Made by a program: the position numbers and the translations under genes. From Desulfovibrio sp. X2 (GTDB lineage Bacteria > Desulfobacterota > Desulfovibrionia > Desulfovibrionales > Desulfovibrionaceae), in the NCBI RefSeq assembly GCF_000422205.1, contig NZ_ATHV01000015.1, positions 1 through 64,000 on the forward strand: a stretch of 64,000 bases of DNA. Reading direction: 5' to 3'. Shown here in pieces: positions 1 to 8,617 of this stretch (the first letter of the stretch is position 1; each line of letters starts with the position of its first letter). The notes under the pieces were generated by a model, which was given only the letters and a program-made list of their open reading frames with translations, made no database searches and had not been told where the DNA came from.

Positions 1-160
1 CGGAAGACGAAAAAACGGCCCGGTCTTCCGACCGAGCCGACATGCACGACAGGCCTCATGCCTTCCGCCTGCACAGCCCTCCACGCCCAGACCGCCCGTG
101 TCCTTCGCCCGGGCGTGCCGCATGCGGAGCGGGTCCAGGCTCAGCCTGGCGCGGAGGGTG

Positions 161-185
161 CAGGGAGGGCGCGCAGCCCTCCCTG
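161..185 (-). terminator. terminator-like hairpin downstream of the dehydrogenase
   Basis: Perfect 10-bp arms around a 5-base loop lie 36 bases past the stop of the minus-strand dehydrogenase gene. There is no clear T-run after the stem, so intrinsic termination is only plausible. The rest of positions 1-220 shows no gene; positions 1-30 hold another short inverted repeat. Confidence 0.4.
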
Positions 186-220
186 CCCGCCGGAGGCATC
201 TTCTCTCGTCAGCCTTTCCC

Positions 221-1201
221 TTATTTCTTCAGTACATCGGGATTCAGGCAGGTCGGCGGGGTGTCGCCCTCGAGCATGGCGATGAGGTTCCTGGCGGCCA
301 GCTCGGCCATGCCGTCGCGCGAGGAGCGGGTGGCGGAGCCGATGTGGGGCAGGAGCACGGCATTGGGCAGGGCGGCGAGGCCCTCGGCCATCTTGGGCTC
401 GAACTCGTAGACGTCGAGGCCCGCGCCGCCGATCTGTCCGTCGGTGAGGGCCGCGACGAGGGCGGCCTCGTCGATGACGGGCCCTCGGCCGGTGTTGACG
501 AGGACGGCTGTGGGCTTCATGCGCGCGAAGGCCTGGGCATTGAAGAGGTGGCGCGTGTTGGGGGTCAGGGGGGCGTGGATGCTGATGAAGTCGGACTCGG
601 CCAGGAGCTCGTCGAAGGGGACGCGGCGGGCGCCGAGTTCCTGTTCCAGGGCATCGTTTCGGCGCGAGGAGGAGGTGTAGAGGACCTTCATGTCGAAGCC
701 GCGCGACATGCGGGCCATGGCCGTGCCGATGCGGCCGGAGCCGACGATGCCGAGCGTCTTGCCGGTGACGTCCGCGCCGATGAACTGCAGGGGGCCCCAG
801 CCCGGCCAGCGGCCCGAGCGCATGACGGCGTCGGACTCCACCACGCGGCGGGCCACGGCGAAGAGCAGGCCCCAGGCGAGTTCGGCCGTGGCCAGGGTCA
901 GCACGTCCGGGGTGTTGGACACGGGGATGCCGCGGCGCGTGGCCTCGGCCACGTCGATGTTGTCGAAGCCCACGGCGTAGTTGGCGTAGCCCTTGAGGTT
1001 TCGCGCGGCGTCGAAGAATGCGGCGTCTATCCTGTCCGTGAGCAGGCCGAGCACGCCGTCGGCTGTGGCCGCGTTCCTGTGCAGCTCGTCGCGGGAAAGG
1101 GGCCGGTCCTCGGGGTTGACCACGAGCTCGGCGTGGTGGGCGAGGAGGTCGAGCCCGGCTTCGGGGATGCGGCGGGTGACGTAGACTTTGGGCTTGGCCA
1201 T
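221..1201 (-). CDS. D-2-hydroxyacid dehydrogenase (glyoxylate/hydroxypyruvate reductase-like)
   Basis: A 326-residue NAD(P)-dependent 2-hydroxyacid dehydrogenase, the usual family length, which would reduce a 2-keto acid such as glyoxylate or hydroxypyruvate in the cytosol. The N-terminal catalytic lobe has the NYAVGFDNID segment; the Rossmann motif GIVGSGRIGTAMAR is near residue 152; the catalytic Arg follows in LVNTGRGPVID, the Glu in the DVYEFEP region, and the His in LLPHIGSATR. The start at 1201 gives the canonical N-terminus MAKPKVYVTRRIPEAG and is preceded by an AGGAGAT-type ribosome-binding site. It lies 53 bases downstream of the second efflux permease on the same strand, so it may be co-transcribed, though no functional link is evident. 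The exact substrate cannot be read from sequence. Confidence 0.88.
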   Translation of the reverse strand: MAKPKVYVTRRIPEAGLDLLAHHAELVVNPEDRPLSRDELHRNAATADGVLGLLTDRIDAAFFDAARNLKGYANYAVGFDNIDVAEATRRGIPVSNTPDVLTLATAELAWGLLFAVARRVVESDAVMRSGRWPGWGPLQFIGADVTGKTLGIVGSGRIGTAMARMSRGFDMKVLYTSSSRRNDALEQELGARRVPFDELLAESDFISIHAPLTPNTRHLFNAQAFARMKPTAVLVNTGRGPVIDEAALVAALTDGQIGGAGLDVYEFEPKMAEGLAALPNAVLLPHIGSATRSSRDGMAELAARNLIAMLEGDTPPTCLNPDVLKK

Positions 1202-1254
1202 GGGGATCTCCTTGTGGGCGGTGTGCGTGCACGAGGATACCCCGAACGGGCCGC

Positions 1255-2385
1255 TTATTCCAGCTTGCGGCTGAAGAACCAGCCCGCCAGGGAGAGGGTG
1301 GCCAGGGCGATGACGAGGAGCGGCCAGAGGGTGTCGAAGACCATGGAAAGCGGCATGGCCTTCAGGAGGATGCCGCGCACGGCCACGAGGAAGTGGCGCA
1401 TGGGGTTGGCCAGGGAGATGATCTGCAGGAAGTGGGGCATGGTCTCGATGGGCGTGGCGAAGCCGGAGAGGAGCGAGGCCGGGACCATGAAGGTGAAGGT
1501 GCCGAGGATGGCCTGCTGCTGGGTGTTGCACAGGGAGGAGATGAACAGGCCGAAGCCGACCACGGAGAACATGTACAGGAAGAGGCTGACGGCCAGGACG
1601 ATGATGGAGCCGTGGAACGGGATGCGGAAGAGGAGGATGGCCACGGCCACGATGAGGAAGCCCTCCAGCAGCCCCATGATCATGGCCGGGATGGTCTTTC
1701 CGGCCAGGATCTCCAGCGGGTGCAGGGGAGTGACCAGGAGCTGGTCGAAGGTGCCGAGCTCCCGCTCGCGCGCCACGGACAGCGAGGTGACCATGAGGCC
1801 CACGACCATGGCCAGCATGCCGATGAGGTTCGGCACGGTGAACCACAGGTAGTCCAGGTTCGGGTTGAACCAGTTGCGGGCCACCAGCTCGGCGGGCGGG
1901 CCGCGCAGATTGTAGGTCGAGGCGTAGTCGGCGTTGTACTGCTCCACGATGCGCGAGGCGTAGCCCTGGATGATCTGTGAGGTGTTGCTGCGCCTGCCGT
2001 CCAAGAGGAGCTGCACCGCCGCCTGCGGGTGCACGGGGGTGGCGCGCCGGAACTGGGCCACGTCGCGCGAGAAGTTCTGGTTGATGACCAGCACGGCCAT
2101 GGCGGTCTCGTCTTCCAGGGCCGGGGCCACCTGCTCCTGGCCGTGCAGGGTGATGATCTTGGTGAAGTAGGGCGCGGCGGCGAAGCGCTGCACGAGCTCC
2201 ACGGCGGCCTGCCCGCCGTCCTTGTCGAGCACGGCCAGGGAGACGTTCTTGACCTCCAGCGTGGCGGCGAAGGCGAAGATGGTGAGCTGCAGCAGCGGCG
2301 GCATGATGAGGGCCATGCGGCTCTTCTTGTCGCGCAGGACCGCCAGCAGCTCCTTGATGACCAGGGCTTTCACGCGGCCGAACAT
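1255..2385 (-). CDS. ybhR: ABC-2 type transporter permease (YbhR-like)
   Basis: A 376-residue inner-membrane permease of the ABC-2 family. One transmembrane segment near the N-terminus (residues 22-42) is followed by a large extracytoplasmic domain and then a block of about five hydrophobic helices in the C-terminal half, with the family motif ARERELGTFDQLLVTPL between them. It is last in the TetR-HlyD-ATPase-permease-permease cluster and its ATG overlaps the stop of the preceding permease by one base (TGATG), indicating translational coupling. The order matches E. coli ybiH(cecR)-ybhG-ybhF-ybhS-ybhR, a drug/cation efflux ABC system; orthology is inferred from order and domain content. Confidence 0.85.
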   Translation of the reverse strand: MFGRVKALVIKELLAVLRDKKSRMALIMPPLLQLTIFAFAATLEVKNVSLAVLDKDGGQAAVELVQRFAAAPYFTKIITLHGQEQVAPALEDETAMAVLVINQNFSRDVAQFRRATPVHPQAAVQLLLDGRRSNTSQIIQGYASRIVEQYNADYASTYNLRGPPAELVARNWFNPNLDYLWFTVPNLIGMLAMVVGLMVTSLSVARERELGTFDQLLVTPLHPLEILAGKTIPAMIMGLLEGFLIVAVAILLFRIPFHGSIIVLAVSLFLYMFSVVGFGLFISSLCNTQQQAILGTFTFMVPASLLSGFATPIETMPHFLQIISLANPMRHFLVAVRGILLKAMPLSMVFDTLWPLLVIALATLSLAGWFFSRKLE

Positions 2386-3512
2386 CAGGCGATCCTCTTG
2401 GCGGTCTTGAGCGTGGAGAGGAAGAGGAAGATGAAGGCGATTATGGCCATGCCCGCCATGTTGGGCAGGAGCAGGGGCCAGGCGTCGCCGACCAGGAAGA
2501 GGGTCTTCAGGCACGAGACGTAGTAGCGGGCCGAGATGGCGTAGGAGAGCATGCGGATGGGCGCGGGCATGCCCGCGGTCTCGAAGACGTAGCCCGAGAG
2601 GAAGTAGGCGGGCAGGAACGCGGCCAGGATGGAGGTCTGCGCGGCCACGAACTGGTTGCGCGCGGCCGAGGAGATGAACAGGCCCATGCCCAGGGCGGAG
2701 ACGAGGAAGACCGCCGAGACGGCGGAGAGCGCCAGGATGGAGCCGCGGAACGGGATGTGGAAGACGAGGAGGGTGATGAGCAGGCAGATGAAGAGCGCGG
2801 CCATGCCCAGGACGAAGTAGGGCACGAGCTTCCCGGCCAGCATCTCGAAGCGGCCCACGGGCGTGGCCATCATGGCCTCCATGGTGCCGCGCTCCCACTC
2901 GCGGGCCACGACCAGGGCGGTGAGCATGGCGCCGATGAGGGTCAGGTTGATGGCCATGCCGCCCGGCAGCAGGCTGTTGAGGCTCAGGAGCTCCTGGTTG
3001 AACCACATGCGCGGCGTGAGCTCCACGGGCTGCTGGAAGGGCAGGCCCTTCTCCAGGGCGCGGCCCTGCATCCAGCCGAGCCACACGCCCTGGGCGTAGT
3101 TCTGCACGAAGGTGGCGGTGTTGGGCTCGCCGCCGTCCGAGATGACTTGAAAGGGCGCGCTTTCGTCCGCGCGCTCGAGTCGGCGGGTGAAGTCCTGGCG
3201 GATGACGACTATGCCGCGGATCTTTCCGGAGACCATCTCGTCGTCGAAGGCGCGGCGGTCGCGGGCCACGGTGGCCTTGAAGTAGGGCGTGGCCAGGAAG
3301 GCGGCGGCCAGGGACTGGGCGTCGGACGAGGCGTCCTCGAGGACCACGCCGATGGGCACGCCCTTGATGTCGAGGTTCACGGAGTAGCCGGAGAGCAGCG
3401 TGAGGAAGACGGGCAGCAGGAAGCCGATGAGGATGGAGGAGGGGTCGCGCAGGATCTGCAGCGTCTCCTTGACCATGATGGCGCGGAGCCTGCGCAGGCG
3501 CGGGGAGCTCAC
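2385..3512 (-). CDS. ybhS: ABC-2 type transporter permease (YbhS-like)
   Basis: A 375-residue ABC-2 permease, paralogous to the next gene. It has an N-terminal membrane anchor (residues 24-46), a soluble periplasmic domain to about residue 180, then C-terminal transmembrane helices with the motif AREWERGTMEAMMATPV. It overlaps the ATPase gene by 4 bases at its start and the next permease by 1 base at its end. With its partner it would form a heterodimeric membrane channel driven by the tandem ATPase. The substrate is unknown; related systems in enterobacteria affect sensitivity to cefoperazone, chloramphenicol and cations. Confidence 0.86.
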   Translation of the reverse strand: MSSPRLRRLRAIMVKETLQILRDPSSILIGFLLPVFLTLLSGYSVNLDIKGVPIGVVLEDASSDAQSLAAAFLATPYFKATVARDRRAFDDEMVSGKIRGIVVIRQDFTRRLERADESAPFQVISDGGEPNTATFVQNYAQGVWLGWMQGRALEKGLPFQQPVELTPRMWFNQELLSLNSLLPGGMAINLTLIGAMLTALVVAREWERGTMEAMMATPVGRFEMLAGKLVPYFVLGMAALFICLLITLLVFHIPFRGSILALSAVSAVFLVSALGMGLFISSAARNQFVAAQTSILAAFLPAYFLSGYVFETAGMPAPIRMLSYAISARYYVSCLKTLFLVGDAWPLLLPNMAGMAIIAFIFLFLSTLKTAKRIA

Positions 3513-5311
3513 GCGGCCTCCTGCGCGGCGTGCTCGGCCTCGTCGCGCTGCACCAGGGCCACGAAGGCGTCCTCCAGGGTGGGGTCGGGCAGCTCGTCGC
3601 CGCGCACGCCGTTCTTCAGCTCGTCAGGCGAGGCCGTGGCGATGACCCGGCCGCGGTAGACCAGGCCGATGCGGTCGCAGTACTCGGCCTCGTCCATGAA
3701 GTGGGTGGTGACCATGATGGTCACGCCCTTCTCGACCATGCCGTTGATGTGCGACCAGAACTCGCGGCGGGTGATGGGGTCCACGCCGGAGGTCGGCTCG
3801 TCCAGGAAGAGCACGGGCGGCTCGTGCATCACGGCGCAGGCCAGGGCCAGGCGCTGCTTGAAGCCCAGCGGCAGCTCGTCGGCCGAGGAGGAGAGGAAGG
3901 GCTCGAGCGCGAAGGTGGAGACCATGTTCTCTATGGTCTGGCGGCGGCGCTTGCCGCTGAGGCCGTAGACGCCGGAGAAGAAGTCGAGGTTCTGGCGCAC
4001 GCTGAGCGCGCCGTAGAGGGAGAACTTCTGGGCCATGTAGCCGATGCGCGAGCGCGCCTTGCCCGGCGCGTCCAGCAGGCTCAGGCCGTCGATCAGGGCC
4101 TGGCCCCTGGTGGGCCTGAGCAGGCCGCACATCATCTTGAAGGTGGTGGACTTGCCCGCGCCGTTGGGGCCGAGCAGGCCGAAGATCTCGCCCTGGCGGA
4201 TGGCGAAGGTCACGTCGCGCGCCGCGGTGAAGGTGCCGAAGACCTTGGTCAGGCCGCGCGCCTCGATGACGTCCTGCGCGTCCTCGGGCTTCGCCTCCAT
4301 CTGCACGGCCAGCGGCGAGGTGCCGCCCGGGCCGCCGCCGAGCACGTCGAGGAAGGCGTCCTCGAAGCGCGGCTCCACGGGCACGATCTCCGCGCTCTCC
4401 CCGGCCTTGAGCGCGGCGAGGTCCGGCACGGGCGCGCCCTCGGCCATGACCAGGCGCACGTGGCGGCCCTGGATCACGCCGTCCACCACGCCGGGGGTGT
4501 CCAGGGCGCGGCGCAGCACGGCGCGGCGGTTGCCCTCTATGCCGCGCACCTGGGCCACGCGGTGGGCCACGCGGCCGGTCAGCTCGCCGGGCGGGCCGGA
4601 AAAGACGAGGCGGCCCTCGGAGAGGAGCAGCACCCGGTCGCAGGCCTGGGCCTCGTCCAGGTAGGCGGTGCTCCAGAGCACGCCGATGTTCTCCGCGGCC
4701 AGCTCCTGGACCATGCGCCACAGCTCGCGGCGCGAGATGGGGTCCACGCCCACGCTCGGCTCGTCCAGGAGCAGCAGCTCTGGACGGCGGATCATGGCAC
4801 AGGCCAGGCCCAGCTTCTGCTTCATGCCGCCGGACAGGCGCCCGGCCAGGCGGGAGGTGAAGGGCGCGAGCCCTGTGAAGCCGAGCAGGCGCTCGAAGGT
4901 GGCGTCGCGCTCCTCGGGCGGCAGGTCGCGCACGTCCGCGTAGAGGCGCAGGTTCTCGATGACCGTCAGGTCCTCGTAGAGGCCGAATTTCTGGGGCATG
5001 TAGCCGATGCGGGCGTGGATCTCGTCCGGGTCCCCGGCAGCGTCCAGCCCCAGCACCTCGACCTTCCCGCCGTCGGCCACGAGCAGCCCGGCCAGGAGGC
5101 GGATGAGCGTGGTCTTGCCCGCGCCGTCCGGCCCCACGAGGCCGGTGACCATGCCGGGCAGCACTGCGGCCGAGACGTCGTCCAGGGCCGGGCGCGGCGC
5201 GGCGCCGAAGCGCTTCACCAGATGCTCGACCGTGGCCAGGGGGGCCTGGCCCTGGGGGGCGCTCGGAGGCGTCCCGGAAGACGCTGCCTGGGAGGCCGGG
5301 TCAAGGCTCAT
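3509..5311 (-). CDS. ybhF: ABC transporter, two fused ATP-binding domains (YbhF-like)
   Basis: A 600-residue protein with two complete nucleotide-binding domains. Domain 1 has Walker A GPDGAGKTT near residue 57, signature LSGGMKQKL and Walker B LLLLDEPSVGVDP. Domain 2 has Walker A GPNGAGKST, a degenerate signature (LPLGFKQRL in place of LSGGQ) and Walker B VLFLDEPTSGVDP. The degenerate second signature suggests unequal ATP sites, as in other heterodimeric exporters. The start at 5311 overlaps the membrane-fusion gene by 4 bases (ATGA), and the end overlaps the first permease by 4. It is the energy-coupling unit of the YbhFSR-type efflux pump. Confidence 0.9.
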   Translation of the reverse strand: MSLDPASQAASSGTPPSAPQGQAPLATVEHLVKRFGAAPRPALDDVSAAVLPGMVTGLVGPDGAGKTTLIRLLAGLLVADGGKVEVLGLDAAGDPDEIHARIGYMPQKFGLYEDLTVIENLRLYADVRDLPPEERDATFERLLGFTGLAPFTSRLAGRLSGGMKQKLGLACAMIRRPELLLLDEPSVGVDPISRRELWRMVQELAAENIGVLWSTAYLDEAQACDRVLLLSEGRLVFSGPPGELTGRVAHRVAQVRGIEGNRRAVLRRALDTPGVVDGVIQGRHVRLVMAEGAPVPDLAALKAGESAEIVPVEPRFEDAFLDVLGGGPGGTSPLAVQMEAKPEDAQDVIEARGLTKVFGTFTAARDVTFAIRQGEIFGLLGPNGAGKSTTFKMMCGLLRPTRGQALIDGLSLLDAPGKARSRIGYMAQKFSLYGALSVRQNLDFFSGVYGLSGKRRRQTIENMVSTFALEPFLSSSADELPLGFKQRLALACAVMHEPPVLFLDEPTSGVDPITRREFWSHINGMVEKGVTIMVTTHFMDEAEYCDRIGLVYRGRVIATASPDELKNGVRGDELPDPTLEDAFVALVQRDEAEHAAQEAA

Positions 5312-6459
5312 TGCGCGGCCTTGTCCCTGGGAGCGGCGGGCGCGGCCTGCGGGGCGGGCTGCGCGGCGGGTTGTCCGGCGGCCTGTTCCCCGGCCTGCGA
5401 CGCATTCTGGTCGGAAGCCTGCGGGGCGGCCTGTGTCGTGTCCTTGTCGTCCGTCTGCCGATCCTTCCCGTCCTGGTCCGCGGGCTCGGTCACGGTCACG
5501 GGCATGCCCTGCCTGAGCCCCTCGTCCGGGTGGTCCACGATGATGCGCAGCCTGTAGACGAGGTCGGTGCGCAGCTTCTCGGTCTCCACGTTCTTGGGCG
5601 TGAACTCGGCCACGGGCGAGATGAAGCCGACGTGGCCCACGTAGGGCTTGTCCGGCCTGCTGTCCGTGGTCACGAGGAACTTCATGCCCGGATGCACGCG
5701 GCCGAGGTCGGGCTCGGAGACGTAGGCGCGCACCCAGACCGGAGAGGCCAGGGAGACGACGATGACCGTGTCGCCCGGGGAGACCACGGCGCCCGGCTCG
5801 CGCACGCGGGAGAGGACGGTGCCCTTGGAGGGGGCGATGATCTCGGTGTCCGCGAGGTTGGTCATGGCCGAGGCCACGGCGGCCTCGGCGGCGCGCATGT
5901 TGGCCTCGGAGGCCGAGATGTCCTCGCTGCGGTAGCCGTGCACCAGAAGCTCCAGGGCCTTGCGCGCCTGGTCGAGCTGGGCCTGGGACTCGTCGCGTTG
6001 CGTGACCGCGTCGTCGTATTCCTGCTCGGAGATGGCGCCGCTCTTGACCAGGGCCTCGCGGCGGCGGGCAAGGCGCACGTTGTTCTCCACCGTGGCCTCG
6101 CGCTGGGCCACCAGGGCGCGGGCCTGGGCCACGTCCTCCGTGCGGTAGCCGGTGCGCAGCTTGTCCAGGTCCGCGGCGGCCACGTCGCGCTGGCCCAGGG
6201 CCTGGTTCAGGGCGTCGCGGTAGGGCTGGGCGTCCAGGCGGGCCACGACCATGCCGGGCTTGACCGGGTCGCCCTCGTCCACGCGCAGCTCCTCCAGGCG
6301 GCCGCCGACCCGAAAGGAGAGCTCCACCTGCCGGATGTCCACGTTGCCGTAAAGCCGCAGCCTGCCGTTCGCCTCCTCGGCCCTGCGGCCGAGCGTCCAC
6401 CACAGTCCGCCCGCCACGGCCAGGACGAGGACAAGGAACAGGAACTTCTTCGCCTTCAT
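5308..6459 (-). CDS. ybhG: HlyD-family membrane fusion/adaptor protein (YbhG-like)
   Basis: A 383-residue periplasmic adaptor. An uncleaved signal-anchor spans residues 5-25. The biotinyl-lipoyl-like half motif VDIRQVELSFRVGGR and PGMVVARLD follow, then a long alpha-helical hairpin rich in Ala, Gln and Arg (about residues 75-190) and the returning beta-barrel half with IIAPSKGTVLSRV. The C-terminal 45 residues are a low-complexity Ala/Gln/Pro tail not needed for the family fold. The start MKAKKFLFL at 6459 overlaps the regulator stop by 4 bases. It would bridge the inner-membrane pump to an outer-membrane channel, which is not encoded in this cluster. Confidence 0.88.
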   Translation of the reverse strand: MKAKKFLFLVLVLAVAGGLWWTLGRRAEEANGRLRLYGNVDIRQVELSFRVGGRLEELRVDEGDPVKPGMVVARLDAQPYRDALNQALGQRDVAAADLDKLRTGYRTEDVAQARALVAQREATVENNVRLARRREALVKSGAISEQEYDDAVTQRDESQAQLDQARKALELLVHGYRSEDISASEANMRAAEAAVASAMTNLADTEIIAPSKGTVLSRVREPGAVVSPGDTVIVVSLASPVWVRAYVSEPDLGRVHPGMKFLVTTDSRPDKPYVGHVGFISPVAEFTPKNVETEKLRTDLVYRLRIIVDHPDEGLRQGMPVTVTEPADQDGKDRQTDDKDTTQAAPQASDQNASQAGEQAAGQPAAQPAPQAAPAAPRDKAAQ

Positions 6460-7286
6460 GCGTCGTTCTCCAGGGTCGCTTCCTGCGCGCACCGGGCCAG
6501 GGCCTCGACCTGGTCGGCAACCAGCCGCGCGATGCATTCCAGATGGTCGTGGTGCAGTCTTTCCGTCCGTAGATAGCGCAGAGTCACGGGCATGCCTATA
6601 CGGAAGATGACGATCTGCCCCATGACGGCCTGGGCGCGCATGTCCACTTCCGGGCTGCCCTCCCGCGCATGCAGGAGCCGGGCCAGGACCGCGGTCCAGG
6701 TCTGGTGCATGGCCTGGAACAGCCCCTGGTAGAGGACGTCGTAGACCTCGGTGGGGGTGATCTGCTCCTGCATGAGCACCCGGCAGTAGTCCAGGGTCAC
6801 GGACGAGCCCAGGATGGTGTGGACCATGCTGCGGATCATGCCGCGCACGGCGGCCAGCAGCTCGTCCCGCCCGGTCCTCGGGTCGCGGGCCATCTCGCGC
6901 ACGGAGAGCAGGGTGGCTCCCAGCTGCTCGGACACGGTTTGGACCACGAACTCGACCACGGCCCGGTAGAGCCCTTCCTTGCCGCCGAAATGGTAGGGGA
7001 TGGCGGCAAGGTTCACCTGCGCCTCCCTGGCCAGGGCGCGGGTGCTCACGCCCTCGAAGCCGTGCCGCCCGAAGAGCTCGATGCCCGCCTCGATGAGCCG
7101 CCTGCGCGTCTCGCCCTCGGGGGGGGCGGCGCGCCGCGTGGCCGCGCCGGCCTTGGCTCGCGTCCCCGCTTTGCCGCGTGCCGCCGTCCGCGCCTGCGGA
7201 TGGGTATCCGGCTGCGCGTCCGCGCGCGCCTTTGCGCTGGTTCCCGCGCGCGTCTCGGCCGCTTCTCCCTGGGCGCGTCGCGCCAT
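6456..7286 (-). CDS. cecR: TetR-family transcriptional regulator (CecR/YbiH-like)
   Basis: A 276-residue TetR repressor. Residues 1-52 are a low-complexity Ala/Arg/Lys extension; the DNA-binding domain follows, with TRRRLIEAGIELFGRHGF and a helix-turn-helix ending VNLAAIPYHFGGKEGLY. The C-terminal half is the ligand-binding helical domain of the CecR type. It is the first gene of the efflux cluster and overlaps the adaptor gene by 4 bases, so it probably represses its own operon and is released by a transported compound. The start at 7286 (MARRAQGEAAE) has a weak GGAAGAC upstream; a later start would remove the basic extension. Confidence 0.85.
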   Translation of the reverse strand: MARRAQGEAAETRAGTSAKARADAQPDTHPQARTAARGKAGTRAKAGAATRRAAPPEGETRRRLIEAGIELFGRHGFEGVSTRALAREAQVNLAAIPYHFGGKEGLYRAVVEFVVQTVSEQLGATLLSVREMARDPRTGRDELLAAVRGMIRSMVHTILGSSVTLDYCRVLMQEQITPTEVYDVLYQGLFQAMHQTWTAVLARLLHAREGSPEVDMRAQAVMGQIVIFRIGMPVTLRYLRTERLHHDHLECIARLVADQVEALARCAQEATLENDA

Positions 7287-7342
7287 GTCTTCCTCCGCGT
7301 GCCCGCCGCGGGACAGAGGCCCTGCGGCAAATTGATTCGTTC

Positions 7343-7370
7343 GTTTTATTCGATCGACTGAATATGTCAA
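7343..7370 (-). promoter_or_regulatory. putative sigma-70 promoter and operator of the efflux operon
   Basis: On the minus strand TTGACA (7365-7370) is followed after 16 bases by TAAAAC (7343-7348), 57 bases before the regulator start. The interval and its flank contain the imperfect inverted repeats ATTCAGTCGATCGAAT and CGAACGAAT, a reasonable TetR operator placement. The remainder of the gap to 7588 contains no recognisable gene. Confidence 0.45.
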
Positions 7371-7588
7371 GACGAGGGGGCGGGAAACTGCCGGGGATCG
7401 CGCGCGGGACGGCGCAGGGACAGGGTTTCTGCGGGATTGACGCAGGCGGGAGCGGTCAGGACGAGCGGGCGGAGGGGGCAGGGAAGCCGGGCCAGGGCGG
7501 CGGGCGGGATATCGACGCATGGCCGGGAACCGCGCCCGGTAGGTTTTTCCCTCCCCGGCCCGGCCGTCCTTCCGTGCGCATGCGGGCC

Positions 7589-8524
7589 TCAGCCCCCTTG
7601 GCTCCCCCGTGAGGCGGTGGCTGCCCGCCAAGGCGCGGGAGTGAACGCGCGCTGGAAGCTTTCGAGGAAATATCGCGTCCGGGCGGCCCGGTTATGGCGC
7701 GGACCGAGCAGGGCCACCACGGGCGCATCGGGCGGAGTCCAGTCCGGCAGCAGGCGGACCAGGCGCCCGGATGCCAGGTCGTCTGCGACGTCCCATTCCG
7801 AGCGCAGGATGACGCCGAGCCCGGACAAAGCCCAGTCGCGGATGACATCGCCGTCGTTGCACGAGACGCCGCCCGCGATGCGCACGGTTTCGGAACTGCC
7901 GTCGCGCCGCTGGAAGCGCCAAAGCGTCACGTCCTCGTCGTTCTCCCGCAGGGCGAGGCAGTCGTGGCCTGCCAGGTCGGCGGGAGATCCCGGAGTGCCG
8001 CGGCGTGAGATGTAGTCCGGCGATGCGCACAGTATCCGATCGTTTGGGGCCAGCATGGCCATCTGATAGGGCTGGGAGTGCAATTGGCCGATATGGATCA
8101 CGATATCCCACGCATCGGGTTTCAGCCGGAGCGGATTGTCCGACAAGTCAAGACTGATGCTGACTTGCGGGTGTCGCCTGTGGAACTGCGCGACCAGCGG
8201 GGCGATATGGCGACGGCCGAAGCCGGTGGGGCCTGCAACGTGCAGATGGCCTGAAACCACGCCCCTTCGTTCCTGCAATTCCTCCGTGACCGCCTCAACC
8301 TCATTGAGAACGCCGATGGACCGCCTGGCCAGAAGCTCCCCTTCGCTCGTGAGCATGATCCTGCCGGTCCCCCGGTCCACCAGCTGCACGCCGAGCCGGG
8401 TTTCCAGGGAACGGAGACGCTGGGTGACGGCGGGAGGGGTCACATTGAGGAGTCGGGCGGCTGCCGCCAGAGAGGATGACCGGCTGACGGCCGAGAAGAA
8501 GAGCATGTCATCGGATGTGAGCAT
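7589..8524 (-). CDS. LysR-family transcriptional regulator
   Basis: A 311-residue LysR-type regulator, normal length. The N-terminal winged helix-turn-helix covers residues 1-60 (SRSSSLAAAARLLNVTPPAV, RLRSLETRLGVQLVDRGTGR). The C-terminal periplasmic-binding-like effector domain begins near residue 90. The start MLTSDDMLFF at 8524 is chosen because it matches the family N-terminus. It is divergent from the aldolase-like gene with 93 bases between the two starts, the classical LysR arrangement, so it most likely controls the aldolase/reductase pair in response to a metabolite of that pathway. Confidence 0.9.
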   Translation of the reverse strand: MLTSDDMLFFSAVSRSSSLAAAARLLNVTPPAVTQRLRSLETRLGVQLVDRGTGRIMLTSEGELLARRSIGVLNEVEAVTEELQERRGVVSGHLHVAGPTGFGRRHIAPLVAQFHRRHPQVSISLDLSDNPLRLKPDAWDIVIHIGQLHSQPYQMAMLAPNDRILCASPDYISRRGTPGSPADLAGHDCLALRENDEDVTLWRFQRRDGSSETVRIAGGVSCNDGDVIRDWALSGLGVILRSEWDVADDLASGRLVRLLPDWTPPDAPVVALLGPRHNRAARTRYFLESFQRAFTPAPWRAATASRGSQGG

Positions 8525-8617
8525 TAAGTTCAGATTAATGCCGGATTCTCGGCTTGTAAATTGAGGTTTTTGCTGCGCCGTCCTACTCTTGCCGAAGGCA
8601 TTCCACAGGATGGTGAC

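Noticed and set aside
98-1852. 584-codon plus-strand frame over the dehydrogenase and permease genes
   Set aside because: It is the mirror of GC-rich minus-strand coding genes with clear families.
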